Origin: Ailanthus altissimus
Lineage: Eukaryota > Streptophyta > Magnoliopsida > Sapindales > Simaroubaceae
Direction of reading: 5' to 3'
DNA length: 64,000 nucleotides
NCBI GenBank assembly: GCA_946807835.1
Contig: OX327711.1
Location: 19,689,501 to 19,753,500, forward strand
The notes below the pieces were generated by a model. The model was not told where the DNA came from. It saw nothing but the letters and a program-made list of their open reading frames with translations, and did not search any database. The translations under genes and the position numbers were made by a program. Of this stretch, positions 12,881-24,317 are shown piece by piece. Within the stretch, counting starts at the first letter, position 1; every line of letters begins with the position of its first letter.

Positions 12881-15128
12881 ATGCCAGTAGTTCAGAAGTT
12901 GTATGATGCATGCAAAGTGTCCTTTTCAACTAATGGACCAATACCAGAAGAAGCTCTTGGAGAAGTATGCGCCATTCTAGGTGGGTACTAAATAGATTGT
13001 CCATTTTTCCCCTGAACTTAGGAATTGTTCTGTGAATTCATTACTTATGCTTGATTGAAGTACCTTTAACTCCTATATTTCAGTGGACATACATCAATTT
13101 CACCTTCCGTGTGATGGTATTTCAGATAAATTGAAGCCTTCTAATGTGGGCCTCGAACAAGAGGCACAATCAGCGCGCCAATGGAAAGGTTCAGTCCGGG
13201 GTAACAATGGCAAAAAAGGACGTAATGGATGTCATCAATATCCACCTCCAATCAAGTATTTACACTTGCATGAATGTGATAGATTCTCGGTTAGCAATTT
13301 GTTCATTTTCTGTTTGAAACCTTTCAATCAAGTAATCTTTTGTTCGACAGAACACTTTGGAAAATAAGTTGGCAGCTGAACCATGTTATATGCTTGAAAA
13401 CTTTTGGAATGTTGCAGATAGGAATTTTCTGCATGCCTCCTTCCTCAATCATACCGCTTCATAATCATCCTGGAATGACTGTCTTGAGCAAACTTCTTTA
13501 TGGTTCATTACTAGTAAAATCTTATGATTGGCTTGATCTACCTGGGCCCAGTGATCCAACACAAGGTGCTCCTCTTATCTTACCATTTCTTTATGTTGTA
13601 ACTTATGCTAATTCTGGTAATTGTCATTAATGGTAATGATTCTCTTTGAGACCCAATGTCCTTTTCTTTTGTCTTAGTTGTATGTTTTCACAAATAGGGT
13701 GTAATTATAAGGTTCCAACCCTTTGCATAGATGACATACCAACCACCATGCAACCAAGGCTTTGGCAACATTTTTAGGAATGACTGAACTTTTGATTAAT
13801 GGATGTTATAGTAGGGAAAATGCTTATACCAAATCAGCACCTAAAAACGATGATGTCTATCTCAAGTCATTACTGCCTCTGGATTTAGTACTTTAGCCTA
13901 CACTAAACTACCCATTTTTATTTCCTGTACATCCCTCTTTAGTCCTTACCCTTGTTTACAGTGCTTTGACCATGATTCTACAACCAACATCAACATTGTA
14001 TAGCTCTCTGCTTTTCGTACAACATATTACAAAAAATATAGATAGATAGTATTCACTGAACTACTGCCAAGTGATTCGGCTGCTCTGCCAGTGATGTTGG
14101 TCTGTTAATTTGTTGGCCCTCTTCAAGGCAGTGTCATCATCCTGGTCTTCTTCTATGGGGATGCAATGTGAAGTCATAATCTTGTTTTGGATTCTATTGT
14201 GTAATACAAACTTAATATGCTCCATGCTCTTGGATAGAATTTTAACCAAATCAATTTTACTCTGCCTTGCTGGCTGCTTGGTTTGCTGAGTGTTGGAGTC
14301 TAAAACATCTTGAGCATTTTCTAAATTTTAAAGTATATATATTACTTGAACAGGGAATATTTATGCTATTGGGATTTGTGACAATGAACTAATGTCTTGT
14401 AATAGGTAGCTAAACCAGCTTTGCCTATTGAGCTCGAGGACAGGTGCAATGTCAATTTTCTAATTATTGGTGTCTGCAATGTGTACAAATGATGTGTACT
14501 CAAATCGGTTCGCTTGATGTGTACTCATACTCTCATCTAGACTAAATGAAACGATTTAATTTAGTGGTAGCTATGTAATTAGCTTAGGTTTATGTTGCCT
14601 GGGCCCTGGAGTATAATTGTTTGCACCTTTCAGCACATGCTGAATGTCTTATTGAAGAGGAAATTTTTTGGTGGTTGGGAAATTTACAGGCAAACCTGCA
14701 AAACTTGTTAGAGATTGTGAAATGACTGCGCCTTCTGGTACCACAATTCTCTACCCGACTAGTGGTGGCAACATTCATTGTTTCAAAGCTATAACTCCCT
14801 GTGCTCTCTTCGATGTTCTTTCACCTCCGTACTCTTCAGAAGACGGGCGACATTGCTCATATTTTCGGATGATTCCTAGGAGAGACCTGCAAGGTATTAT
14901 TCTCATCTTCCCATTCTGCACATATACCTTGTCATCATTCTTCTGTTAATTTCCTAAAGCAAATAGTTCTTCTCTTTTGCCTTTCTCCAAAAAGGTGTTC
15001 TCCAAAAAGGTGTTGATGAATTGTGTGGCATAAGCCCATCTGAAGTGGCTTGGTTAGAAGAGATTCAACCTCCTGAAAGCTTTGTGGTGCGGAGGGGGCT
15101 GTACAAAGGCCCTACTATTAGGCGTTAA
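12881..15128 (+). CDS. PCO: Plant cysteine oxidase, PCO4/PCO5 type
   Basis: Coding exons: 12,881-12,980, 13,126-13,289, 13,418-13,565, 14,690-14,893 and 15,010-15,128, all with GT-AG introns. They give 244 residues, close to AtPCO4 (about 241). Plant cysteine oxidases are cytosolic and nuclear Fe(II) thiol dioxygenases. They oxidise the N-terminal Cys of ERF-VII and similar proteins using O2, marking them for the N-degron pathway when oxygen is plentiful. The cupin fold is recognisable: [15 protein letters not shown], then [19 protein letters not shown] with metal ligands His103 and His105, and GGNIHCFKA with the third ligand His167. The C-terminus ([16 protein letters not shown]...GPTIRR) is family-typical. 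The start was chosen because [16 protein letters not shown] matches the family N-terminus. Exons 2 and 5 each have a second in-frame acceptor (13,084 and 14,995). The third intron is long (1.1 kb). Confidence 0.93.
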
Positions 15129-15839
15129 ATGTTTTCAAATGGGAATTATCATATTGCATGTCAGATTTTGAATCTAGAAGATAAGAACTCTTTATCAAGT
15201 TGATTGCTTGAATTTTAGCTGTCAACCGCATAATAATAAACCATTACTCTTAGCTTTGTGAAGCATTTAATTGTACATATATACGTTGGGTAAGTGGCGG
15301 ATGCTGATTAAAAGAATATGTCCATCTACTGACTAATCTTTATTGATATTGATAATGATCCACCGTGCAAGGATTGTAATAATCTTTGGGAAAGCTTCAT
15401 CTCTGTTGTAATGAAGATGAATGGTAATAATCTTCCAATACGATAACAATTGAAACGTGATTCATTAATCTGAATACAAACTTGGACCGGAGAAGAACAA
15501 GCACAAAGCTCAATACATCTGGACCTTGAGAATATGGGCTTAGCACGGCATTTTAGGCCTGGCCCAATGGCTTAGCTGAACACGTGATCTTTTTATATAA
15601 CTGGCCCCTTTCTTACTTTTGAGAAATTAAATAATAGTACATAAAATTTCGTGCTGTTTAGAGTGCATTCGCGGAAGTTGAGGTGGGAATTTGTTTTTGA
15701 AAAACATTAAGACGGCTCAATAATTAATAAACAAGTCCTTCGCACTAATATTTTTTAGTCGTAAGTACGAGTTATTATATTTTCTTTTGTAGCTATACAT
15801 ATATTATTATTTGAATAATATTATTTATTTTGAATTTAG
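15129..15839 (+). other. 3' UTR and downstream flank of the PCO gene
   Basis: AATAATAAA-like poly(A) signal candidates occur near 15,230. No further gene is seen before the TRIM array. Confidence 0.4.
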
Positions 15840-15967
15840 ACATTTATAATTTTGTTCTTTAACTTCACTTTAAATGATTTCATATCAATAGGGATATTAC
15901 ATCCTTTATATATTTATGAATTTTTTAATTTATAATTAATGTGTGACTTTATTTATATTTTTGATAA
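15840..15967 (-). repeat. TRIM LTR f (3'-most, worn)
   Basis: TATCAAAAATATAAATAAAG follows a GAGAAGGGGA tract. Similarity fades near 15,840, so the terminal end is not fixed. Confidence 0.6.
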
Positions 15968-16327
15968 TCCCCTTCTCAAATAAAGGAGTATATTATTTTT
16001 TATGGTTTGAGTCTTCTCTTAAACGATTACTTATTTATCTATCTTTCTCATTAAGAAATCTCGCTTTATTGAGTCTGCTACTCATATTCATATTCCTCAT
16101 GGTTTGAACATCTCTTCAAATGATTATACATCCGTTTATTTTTTTCATTAAGAAAACCTTACTCCATTGAGTTTACTACTCATCTTTATTGCGTTGGAGT
16201 ACACGCCTTACGTAAAACACTAGAGTATCGCTTATTTTGAGAGTTCACTCTATCTAGGTTAACTCCTCATCATTGCGTTAGTGGAGACATGTCTTACGTT
16301 AAGCACCAGGGCACATTACCTGTGCAA

Positions 16328-16481
16328 TAGAGATATTATTCACTTTAAGCTTAGACTTTCATGAATTTACTCTGGTTTTACCTTAAAAGGTTTCATAATA
16401 ATGAAGAGATTGTTCATACCCTATATACCTACGATCTTCCAAATTTATAACTAATGTAAGACTTTATTTACATTTCTAACA
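16328..16481 (-). repeat. TRIM LTR e
   Basis: It starts TGTTAGAAATGTAAATAAAG after the purine tract AAGAGGAAGAA (16,484-16,494). It shares the ATAAATTTGGAAGATCGTAG core. Confidence 0.78.
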
Positions 16482-16820
16482 ATTCTTCCTCTTAAAAAAA
16501 GATTACACCATTAATCCTCATGGTTTAAGCCTTCACTCAAACAATCATCCATCGGTTATCTTTCTCACTAGGAAGACCTCGCTCCATTGAGTCTGCTACT
16601 CATCTTCACATTCCTCAGGGTTTGAGCATCACCTTAAACGATCACCTATCTATCTATCTTCCTAACTATGAAGACCTCGTTTCATTGAGTCTACTAATCA
16701 TCTTCATTGTATTGGGACGCATGCCTTATATGAAGCATAAGAGAATCATCTACCTTGAGAGCTTGCTCTATCCATTGGTAGAGGCATGCATTAAGTGAAG
16801 TACTTGTTCAATAAAACTCA

Positions 16821-16997
16821 ACCATACATATCTCTACATTGGTATGATATTATTCACTTTAAACCTAAACCCTCATGGATTTGCTCTTAAACTCAATCTT
16901 AAAAGGTCTCATACTAATAAAGATATTATTTATATCTTATATATCCACGATCTTCCCCATTTATAACCAATATAGAACTTTGTTTGTATTCTTAACA
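16821..16997 (-). repeat. TRIM LTR d
   Basis: It starts TGTTAAGAATACAAAC after GAAAGGAGAAT. It includes GGTTATAAATGGGG and GAGATATGTATGG before entering internal sequence. Confidence 0.75.
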
Positions 16998-17084
16998 ATT
17001 CTCCTTTCAAATTAAGGACTACACCATTCTTAATTGTTTGAGCCTCTCCTCAAGTGATCACCTATTTATCTATCTTTCTCAATA

Positions 17085-17216
17085 TCCTTATGGATTTGCT
17101 CTTGGGCTTTACCTTAAAAAGCTTTTTACTAATGGAGGTATTGTTCATACCCTATATACCCATGATCTTCTCTATTTGTAACCAATATAGGAGTTTTTTT
17201 TTTTGTATTTCTAACA
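17085..17216 (-). repeat. TRIM LTR c (3' truncated)
   Basis: It starts TGTTAGAAATAC, then GGTTACAAATAGAG and GATCATGGGTATATAG. It runs into internal sequence near 17,085. Confidence 0.72.
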
Positions 17217-17380
17217 ATCCTCCCTTAAAATAAAGGACCACACAATTCCTCATAGTTTGAGTTTCCCCTTAAACGATCACCCATTCATATATCTTTCTCA
17301 CTAGGAAGACCTTGATCATTGAGTCTACTAGTTATCTTCACTATGTTGGAGTGCCGCCTAACTCGAGACCTCGTTTTATC

Positions 17381-17519
17381 CATACATATCTCTATATTAA
17401 TATGATATTGTTCACTTTAGGTCTAAACCCTCATGGATTTGCTCTTAAGCGTTATATAAAAGGTCTCAAAAGCTTTTGGGATTTATAACCAATGTAGGCC
17501 TTTATTCATTTTCTTAACA
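17381..17519 (-). repeat. TRIM LTR b (3' truncated)
   Basis: It starts TGTTAAGAAAATGAATAAAGG straight after a purine tract. The last part of the LTR and the PBS are missing. Confidence 0.75.
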
Positions 17520-18014
17520 ATTCTCCCTCTTAAATAAATGACCACATTATTCCTACTGGTTTAAGCCTCTCTTCAAATGATCACCCATTCATCTATCTTT
17601 TTCACTAGGAAGACTTCACTCCATTGAGTCTACTACTCATTTTTACATTCCTTATGGTTTAAGTCTTCCGATCGCCCATCTGTCTATCTTTCTCACTCTA
17701 TTACCCATTCGCCTATCTTTTTTATTAGGAAGACCTCACTCTATTGAGTCTGCTATTTATCTTCATTGTGTTTGAGCGCATGCTTTACATGAAGCACCGG
17801 AGTATTACATACCTAGAGAGCTCGCTTTATCTAGGTTAACTCCTTATTACTGAATTGGTGGAGGCACGCCATACGTGAAGCACCAGAGCACATTGTTTGT
17901 TCAATAGAGTTCAACCACGAATCTATTCGCAAACTAACCGGGGCTTACTACCTTTATTTGACATTGAGAGTTTTCTTTACATGGCTAATTTCGGAGCATG
18001 ACTCTGATACCATT

Positions 18015-18207
18015 TGTAAGAACCAATGAACTAACACATATCTTTACATTGGTATTATATTGTCAACTTTAGACCTAGATTTTCATGTATTTACTTTTAA
18101 GATTTACCCCCAAAAAATCTTATACCAATAAAAATATTGTTTATACCTTATATACTCATGATCTTCCATATTTATAACCAATATAAAACTTTATTTACAT
18201 TCCCAAT
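18015..18207 (-). repeat. TRIM LTR a (5'-most, most complete)
   Basis: It begins near GGGAATGTAAATAAAG and ends GTTCTTACA, about 193 bp. It contains GGTTATAAATATGG, a TATA-like core shared with the other five LTRs. Confidence 0.8.
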
Positions 18208-19710
18208 ACCTTTCTTTTAGTTATAATATAACTCTAAAAGAAACCTATAGATATAAATATAAAGTTCATTTAAAGTTCCCAAGCTCAATATACCCATATG
18301 CTATTATTTTCTCAGGCCATGGCCATGGCCATTTAAGAACATAAAGTGCTGCAAGATACTCAATTTGGAGGCATTAATTGCTATAGAATTGAAACACGCA
18401 TCGTATTATCATATGATATGCCAAAACCTCCTAATTATACACTATATTCTTGCTTCTACAATCTGCTCATGACTTGAAATCAACGGTTCAATGGGATACA
18501 CAAAAACTAGCAATCCTCCTTCAACATATGCATCGTTCAAAGAAGTGGTTGAAGATTTAATTGAAATTTTATGGAAATAAAGGAACAACTGGACAGTCTT
18601 AAGACACCAAGCTATTAAATGATTCCAATTATGATCGCTAGGTGCTGCTTAAAAGTGTACCCTGTATTCTCAGCTGTAAATTATTAGGCCCCGGCAACAG
18701 GATGGCAGATTAAAATGAGTTCAATTGTAAGCAAAACGGTAGTTGGAGGAATAATTAGGAATAAAGCATTTTAAAATCCCCTGTATCAATTCACAAGAAT
18801 TCTGTTTACTTTTAGGAAAAGCCAAGGGCCAAAAGGGTTCAAGTATCAATATGATCATCCGGTGGAGAAAATGTTATGCCTTATTACTATAAACGTCAAT
18901 ATACTTACTTATACACACCCAAATAAATAGATAAATATTTACATAAAAAATCTACTTATAAATAAAATTCATCGAAGCAGGTAGAGGTTGAAGTAATTAC
19001 ACAAAGATTTCTCACAGGTGCCTTTGTTCGCGGCGACTCTTATGCCTGCAACAGCACTTAAAAAGAGATATTCGACGCGGGCATGCAGTAGTTTGTTTTA
19101 TTGCTAATATTATACAAGATAAGTGATGTTGCAAGCAGTTTAACGGTTGAATCTCTCAAATCAAAAGTTCAAATTTTACATCGATCTCGGGGCAAATTTT
19201 CAGGTAGGTAATGTAGCTAGGGTTAAATATTACATTTTTGTATCTATAGTATTCGCTAATGTTTCTCGATCGTTAGTTAAATTGGACAGCCTGCATGCAT
19301 TAAGAAGTAGCTTATTAGTATTCTAAAAAGAGCATTGTCAAAGATGAAATATTATTATTTTAGAAGCAACCCCAATTATCTACGGTCAATATTTTTAAAT
19401 TCAAGTTTGTTTGTCCAAGTTAATAATCTCTGGACTGCACAAGCTCTATTGGTGACCGTCCCATTTATAAGTTAGTTGATCTTCTAATCATCATTGTTTC
19501 TTTTGGATTTACTCTTCATCCATATCTTATAATGTCTACCAAATTAATTCAGACAGTCACCCATATATTAAGAATTAATGGTGGGAAAATAGGTGCACGA
19601 AGACAGAAAATTTTTGGTCGGCCGGTTCACTCCATTAATCCTAGCAACCGAATCAGAATTCCCAAGAGCTTCACACTGAAAGAAATACTATGGTCCAAAC
19701 TCCAAACAGA

Positions 19711-19732
19711 TATATATATATATATATATATA
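19711..19732. repeat. (TA)n microsatellite
   Basis: About eleven TA units in an intergenic setting. Confidence 0.9.
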
Positions 19733-22700
19733 AAAATATATATTATATAAGAAGCAACAGAATAATGCTTTGAAATGATTGATAATAAAGTTGATTAATA
19801 CAGTACTTATAAGACATGATTCTCCTTTATGACCTCTTAAAGTATTATCCTTTTCAATAATATTTTTTTATTGGACTAATGCTAGGTTGGATGTTTAATC
19901 TATGAAATGATAATAAAAAAAGGAACAATTATTTGAAAGATTCTTCAGAGCTATTATATAAATAATGAAATGGATGTCAACTCCCCATGCACAGGAGAAG
20001 ACAAAGCATGAAACCTTTTTTTTATGTACGTAGGGTTAGGACTTGGGAGTATCTCATTTTCTTAAGCAAAAATTATAATAATACTCATTTTCCTTCTCTT
20101 CCACGTAGCTTTCTCTGCTAAAACCCCTTAGTTAATCCGTGGAATATCTGTCTTTTCTCTCTATTAACAAAAAAAATATGCACATGTCACACACAACGAG
20201 CCACTTTTGGGTGTCTTATAGCTAAACCTCAAGCCCTTGAAGTGATTCCTCTTCTTTCCCAAAGACTATGAAGAAAACACCCTCATTGTCTTGTGAAGAC
20301 AAAACAATCCAAATTCTCTCTAATGAGCCTTTGGAAAGGGAAGCCCTTTGGATGGTAATAAGGCATAAATGATAAAGAAATGATGCAATTTGGAAGTATT
20401 ACATATCCAAACAAGTCTGTCTTTGGTTCCAATAATATCCATTTCCTATCCAAATGTGTTATCTTCCCTTGTTTTCTGCATAATTGCTTGTTTCATGTGC
20501 TCAGAATTCAGAATGACCTTTTTTTCAGGTTTTTGCTAGTACTTCAGTACTGCCCAAACAATAATTCTACTTCTATAATTTTCTGCTGGAACTTGAACAC
20601 CGCATGTGCTTACCTCTTGTAACCTCCTGATTATTATATCAAGTGTATCTACATCCAAGAATTTTTAATTCAAAAAATTCTAATATGGAAATTCAATCTT
20701 GGAACTGCTCAACCTTGCCTTCATGAATCCATTGCCCTCCTATTCTGTCATTGTCACTCAAAACATTATTAAAATTCCTTTGTATCAACCAGGGCAGATG
20801 CGGATCACCCAAACCAGCATGTAAATCAACCTCACTAAAACTTTCCTGCATAATAGTAATATCCATAACGATGCCGCTGATAATTGTTGGTTAGCCCTGA
20901 CTTGAATGGGCAACTTAGCCCTTTTCTAACCTACCCCGTTTGGGAATTATTAGCTTTTAAGAAGTCGTCCCTGTAGTCTCAAGAAGCAGTTATGAATTAA
21001 TTTTAGCTTCACCTTCTTATAGAACAGATTTAAATAGGTAACTTTTGGCATAAGTGATTACAGTGAACTTTTTCTCTCTAATACTATTGGCTATAGAAGG
21101 AAGGACAATCAGTACCTGACAAAATGGCAGCTGGTAACTCTTATACCTAAACTTCGTCATATTTTATCCTTGCTCCATTATTTTGATCCTAGTGCAACAT
21201 GCATGAAGCATTTTTTAGAACCAAACTAATACTTGACGATGCCTTGAATTCAACTAAATGTTTGTGATGACATACTGCTGGAATAAAACAAAAGTAAGTG
21301 TTCAATGCATTCGCCACTTTCTTTCCCGGTGAATTATAAGTCCGGAAGTTGAAGTCAAGGTGTAATCCAATCTTAATCAATCAATTAAAAAAGTTTTAAT
21401 TTGTCAAATGTGCATGCATGAAACTGATTTACGCCATTTGCAATTGAAATTGCTACGAAAACGATCGAGGCCACATGTATTAATTAAACACACAAGTCTA
21501 TCAAAATTGACTGGCTTCTAGATTTCTCTCACCATTTGCAACCCAAATAATTCCCAGCACTAATTCAACGACCTATTTTTTCGATTTCGTAGCAGCATAT
21601 GACGTTACAACATAAAGCTGTGGACGATAACAATAAGAACATGGGGGCAGGAAAACCAGTGCAATGATATAAGAAAAAAGTCTTTGTTTAGGTAGGAAGA
21701 ATTTGATGAAAGGAAATGGCCCACAAACATTTCTTATACAACCATGTTGAGATTAATTATTAAACTTAATGAAAAACAAATTGATAATCATAATCGTATA
21801 ATTAACAATGAGGAGTCTGTAACAGAGCTCAAAACAATTAAGATAATCACGAGTAAGAGATTTTACATGACAACTGTCAAAGCAGGGCAAAGGAGAAAAG
21901 AGCCGAGGGTAGTCACATGATCCAACAGTCGCATCTGTACACATAATGCTGATTATTATTTCATTATTAAGAGCTCAAGTGGTTGCGTCAGAACTTTGTT
22001 TATTTTTTTTTGTATAACCCTTATGAAAGGTCTTAGAATATCTTGAAATTTGATGACTTCAATTATACGATTCGATGAAACAAAAACGTATCCGAAATCC
22101 AAGAGAAAAAACATTACCTGCTGCTTGTGCTTATCTCTCTTCTCTCTAGCTCTTTCCTCTTCCTCCTCATTTGTTTAAAGGACTAATCCTACCATATCAA
22201 TCTATATATCAAGTCAAGCGGGTATCAAGAAATGGTTTTGCTGACATGTCTGCATCTAGAGATAAAGTTCGTCTGATCAGCAGCTTGGAAAGTGGAAGCT
22301 TAGCTTCATCTCCAATGGTTTGTATCAAGCAAAAACGAAAAGGGTTGGTTGAAATACCTATTTTTCCAATGGTTTTAAAAAAAAATTCAAATTTTTTTAT
22401 TGACCCGAGTGTTTTATATCGGGAATTTTTTTCTGATTATTCATTTTGAAAATATTTTTATTCTATGTTGACATAGTAGTGGAGAGAGTACTTTACTGTT
22501 TCTGGACTTACAAATTAGATATATGTTTTTGTGACAAATATCTGAACTGTTTTCTTTTCTTTCTATTTTTTTTTTTTTGGTTTTTAATGCTAAAGTAAAA
22601 CCCAAGATCTTAAAATAGCTAGATTTTTATGAGATGAATTTAATCCCACTAGGTATAGCTCTTCTTGAAAATTTTTAGGGTATATTATTAAAATATAACT

Positions 22701-22971
22701 GGTTTTCCCTAAAATTTTGGAGGTAAATGAAAGATGATAGGCAGCACTCATCTACTTTTGGAAGTTCTTCGGATTACCATTGGTTACCATGATCGAATTA
22801 TCAATTATTCATCTTAGAATAAAAAAATTGTTTGTTTTATAATTACCATTTGTTTCCATTGTGTACAACTAGAGTAATGCTTCTGCATACACCTACAACT
22901 ATGTAGCTGTAAACTCAATATAGTAGTTGTATTTTCAGGTATTCACGAGGTAAGATGCTAAGAAAGTGAAC

Positions 22972-22974
<3 letters not shown>

Positions 22975-23002
<28 letters not shown>
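22975..23002. repeat. (CT)n microsatellite
   Basis: About fourteen CT units, followed by a short GTGTGTG run. It lies about 1.3 kb upstream of the GARP start codon. CT runs are common in plant core promoters and leaders, so a 5' UTR position is possible but unproven. Confidence 0.85.
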
Positions 23003-23009
<7 letters not shown>

Positions 23010-24317
23010 GATCTTTGTGTGCAAAGCCAGTCTTCCATCATCAACAATGATATTAGTTGGAAAAGTCAGAAGCAAAAAAAGTAAATTGCGGTTAGTAAAT
23101 CGATATATGTGATTATTATTGGAAAAATCAGGTAAGAATTTCGATATATATCATGCTTAATAAATGGTTACTTCCGTTCTATAATGCAGCCCTCACATAG
23201 ATCAATATGAACTATTTTATATATTTTATGCAACTGATTGATGGAAAAATACTCGTGTCATTGCCAGATATTGACATTTCAATTTCATTTCATGCTCTTT
23301 TAGGATTTGATTTTTATTAATATAATTCATATATATTAAATATAGACTTATATTTGGCATCTCCAACAAATTCGCAGAGCAGCTACATATTGACTATAAA
23401 CGGAGTGAGTGAATCATATATGTTTTGCAAGCAATGACGCAACATGTAAGTTCGGGTTTTTATAAGTTCTGGTTTTCTATTTCAGTTAGCAAAAGACACT
23501 TGTTTTTTTACCTTGAAAAGCATTGAGTTTCTACCTGTCTTCTTTATTTTCCCCTTTTCAGCTCTTTGTAATACTGAAGAAATTAAATTGTTGACACTCA
23601 GGTTTATTCCTTGATACAAGTAGAAAGTTTGCATAAAGCAAAATAAAATCTAAACTTAAGCAATTCAGTAACCTGAGAGAAATTCCATTTATATTGGTGG
23701 GTGAGATGATTTATGTAAGAGGTTTCACTAATTAATATTCTGACTGCTGCTGTACAAATCTGAGCCATGTTAAAAATATGACCTAAATTCCTAGAAAGAT
23801 GCCAGCACAACACAGGCCTAAGAAACTGGATGTAGTTGGAACTTTTAAACCATAGCAAATGTTCACGATGACAATGAAACACTAGATACTTGCACACCTA
23901 ATAAAACATTTTGTTTCTGCCTGATATCATCCCGAGTTGTTTATGATGTTACTTTATACCCATGGCTATTTTAGATGCAATCAAATTTCTCATAAAAAAA
24001 GTAGTGACTCAGGTTGAGATTTCCCTAGTTTGAAGCAGATTGCTCTCCAAACTTTTCTCATATTGGGGTTGATATTCATTTTAGATTATAATAAACTTAA
24101 TTTAAGTTAGTCCCAATAGATTCCTGACTCAAATATTTCAAAATGTATTTTTTTTAAAATAATAATATTTAAAATCCGTTAATCTTTTGTCATCTTTTAT
24201 CGGATTTTCTAATGCATTTTAATGTTTTTTTTCCCCACCCTTTGTTACGTTTAGCAAATTAACAGCAGGCAAATTCAGAAGAAACTGATTATAGGAAACG
24301 ATTTAAAGGATCTGAGA

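Larger units (their letters stand above)
15840..18207 (-). mobile_element. Tandem array of TRIM (miniature LTR retrotransposon) units
   Basis: Read on -, the region is LTR-internal-LTR-internal repeated: six LTR copies and five internal stretches. The best 5' LTR (18,015-18,207) ends GTTCTTACA. Two bases later comes a primer-binding site complementary to initiator tRNA-Met (TGGTATCAGAG, 18,002-18,012). Internal stretches end in purine-rich tracts such as AAGAGGGAGAA (17,521-17,531), each followed at once by a new LTR start (TTGTTARRAA...). LTRs are under 200 bp, internals about 80-500 bp, and none codes for protein. These features match terminal-repeat retrotransposons in miniature, which must borrow proteins from autonomous elements. 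Inner LTRs are truncated at their 3' ends, so only the first unit keeps its PBS. Confidence 0.85.
18208..24317. other. Intergenic region with no recognised gene
   Basis: Short open frames (for example 19,532-19,750, 20,380-20,622 and 22,171-22,449) have no recognisable domain and are not supported. The region holds a (TA)n run and a (CT)n run. The last few kilobases are probably promoter and leader of the GARP gene, but no start site can be defined. Confidence 0.5.

Noticed and set aside
15840..18207. CRISPR-like or satellite array
   Set aside because: The spaced repeats are LTR and internal segments with PBS and purine tracts; unit lengths are unequal. This is a plant nuclear setting.
18280..19100. 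Possible unannotated gene between the TRIM array and the GARP gene
   Set aside because: The sequence is less AT-rich here, but no frame longer than a few dozen codons and no recognisable domain was found.
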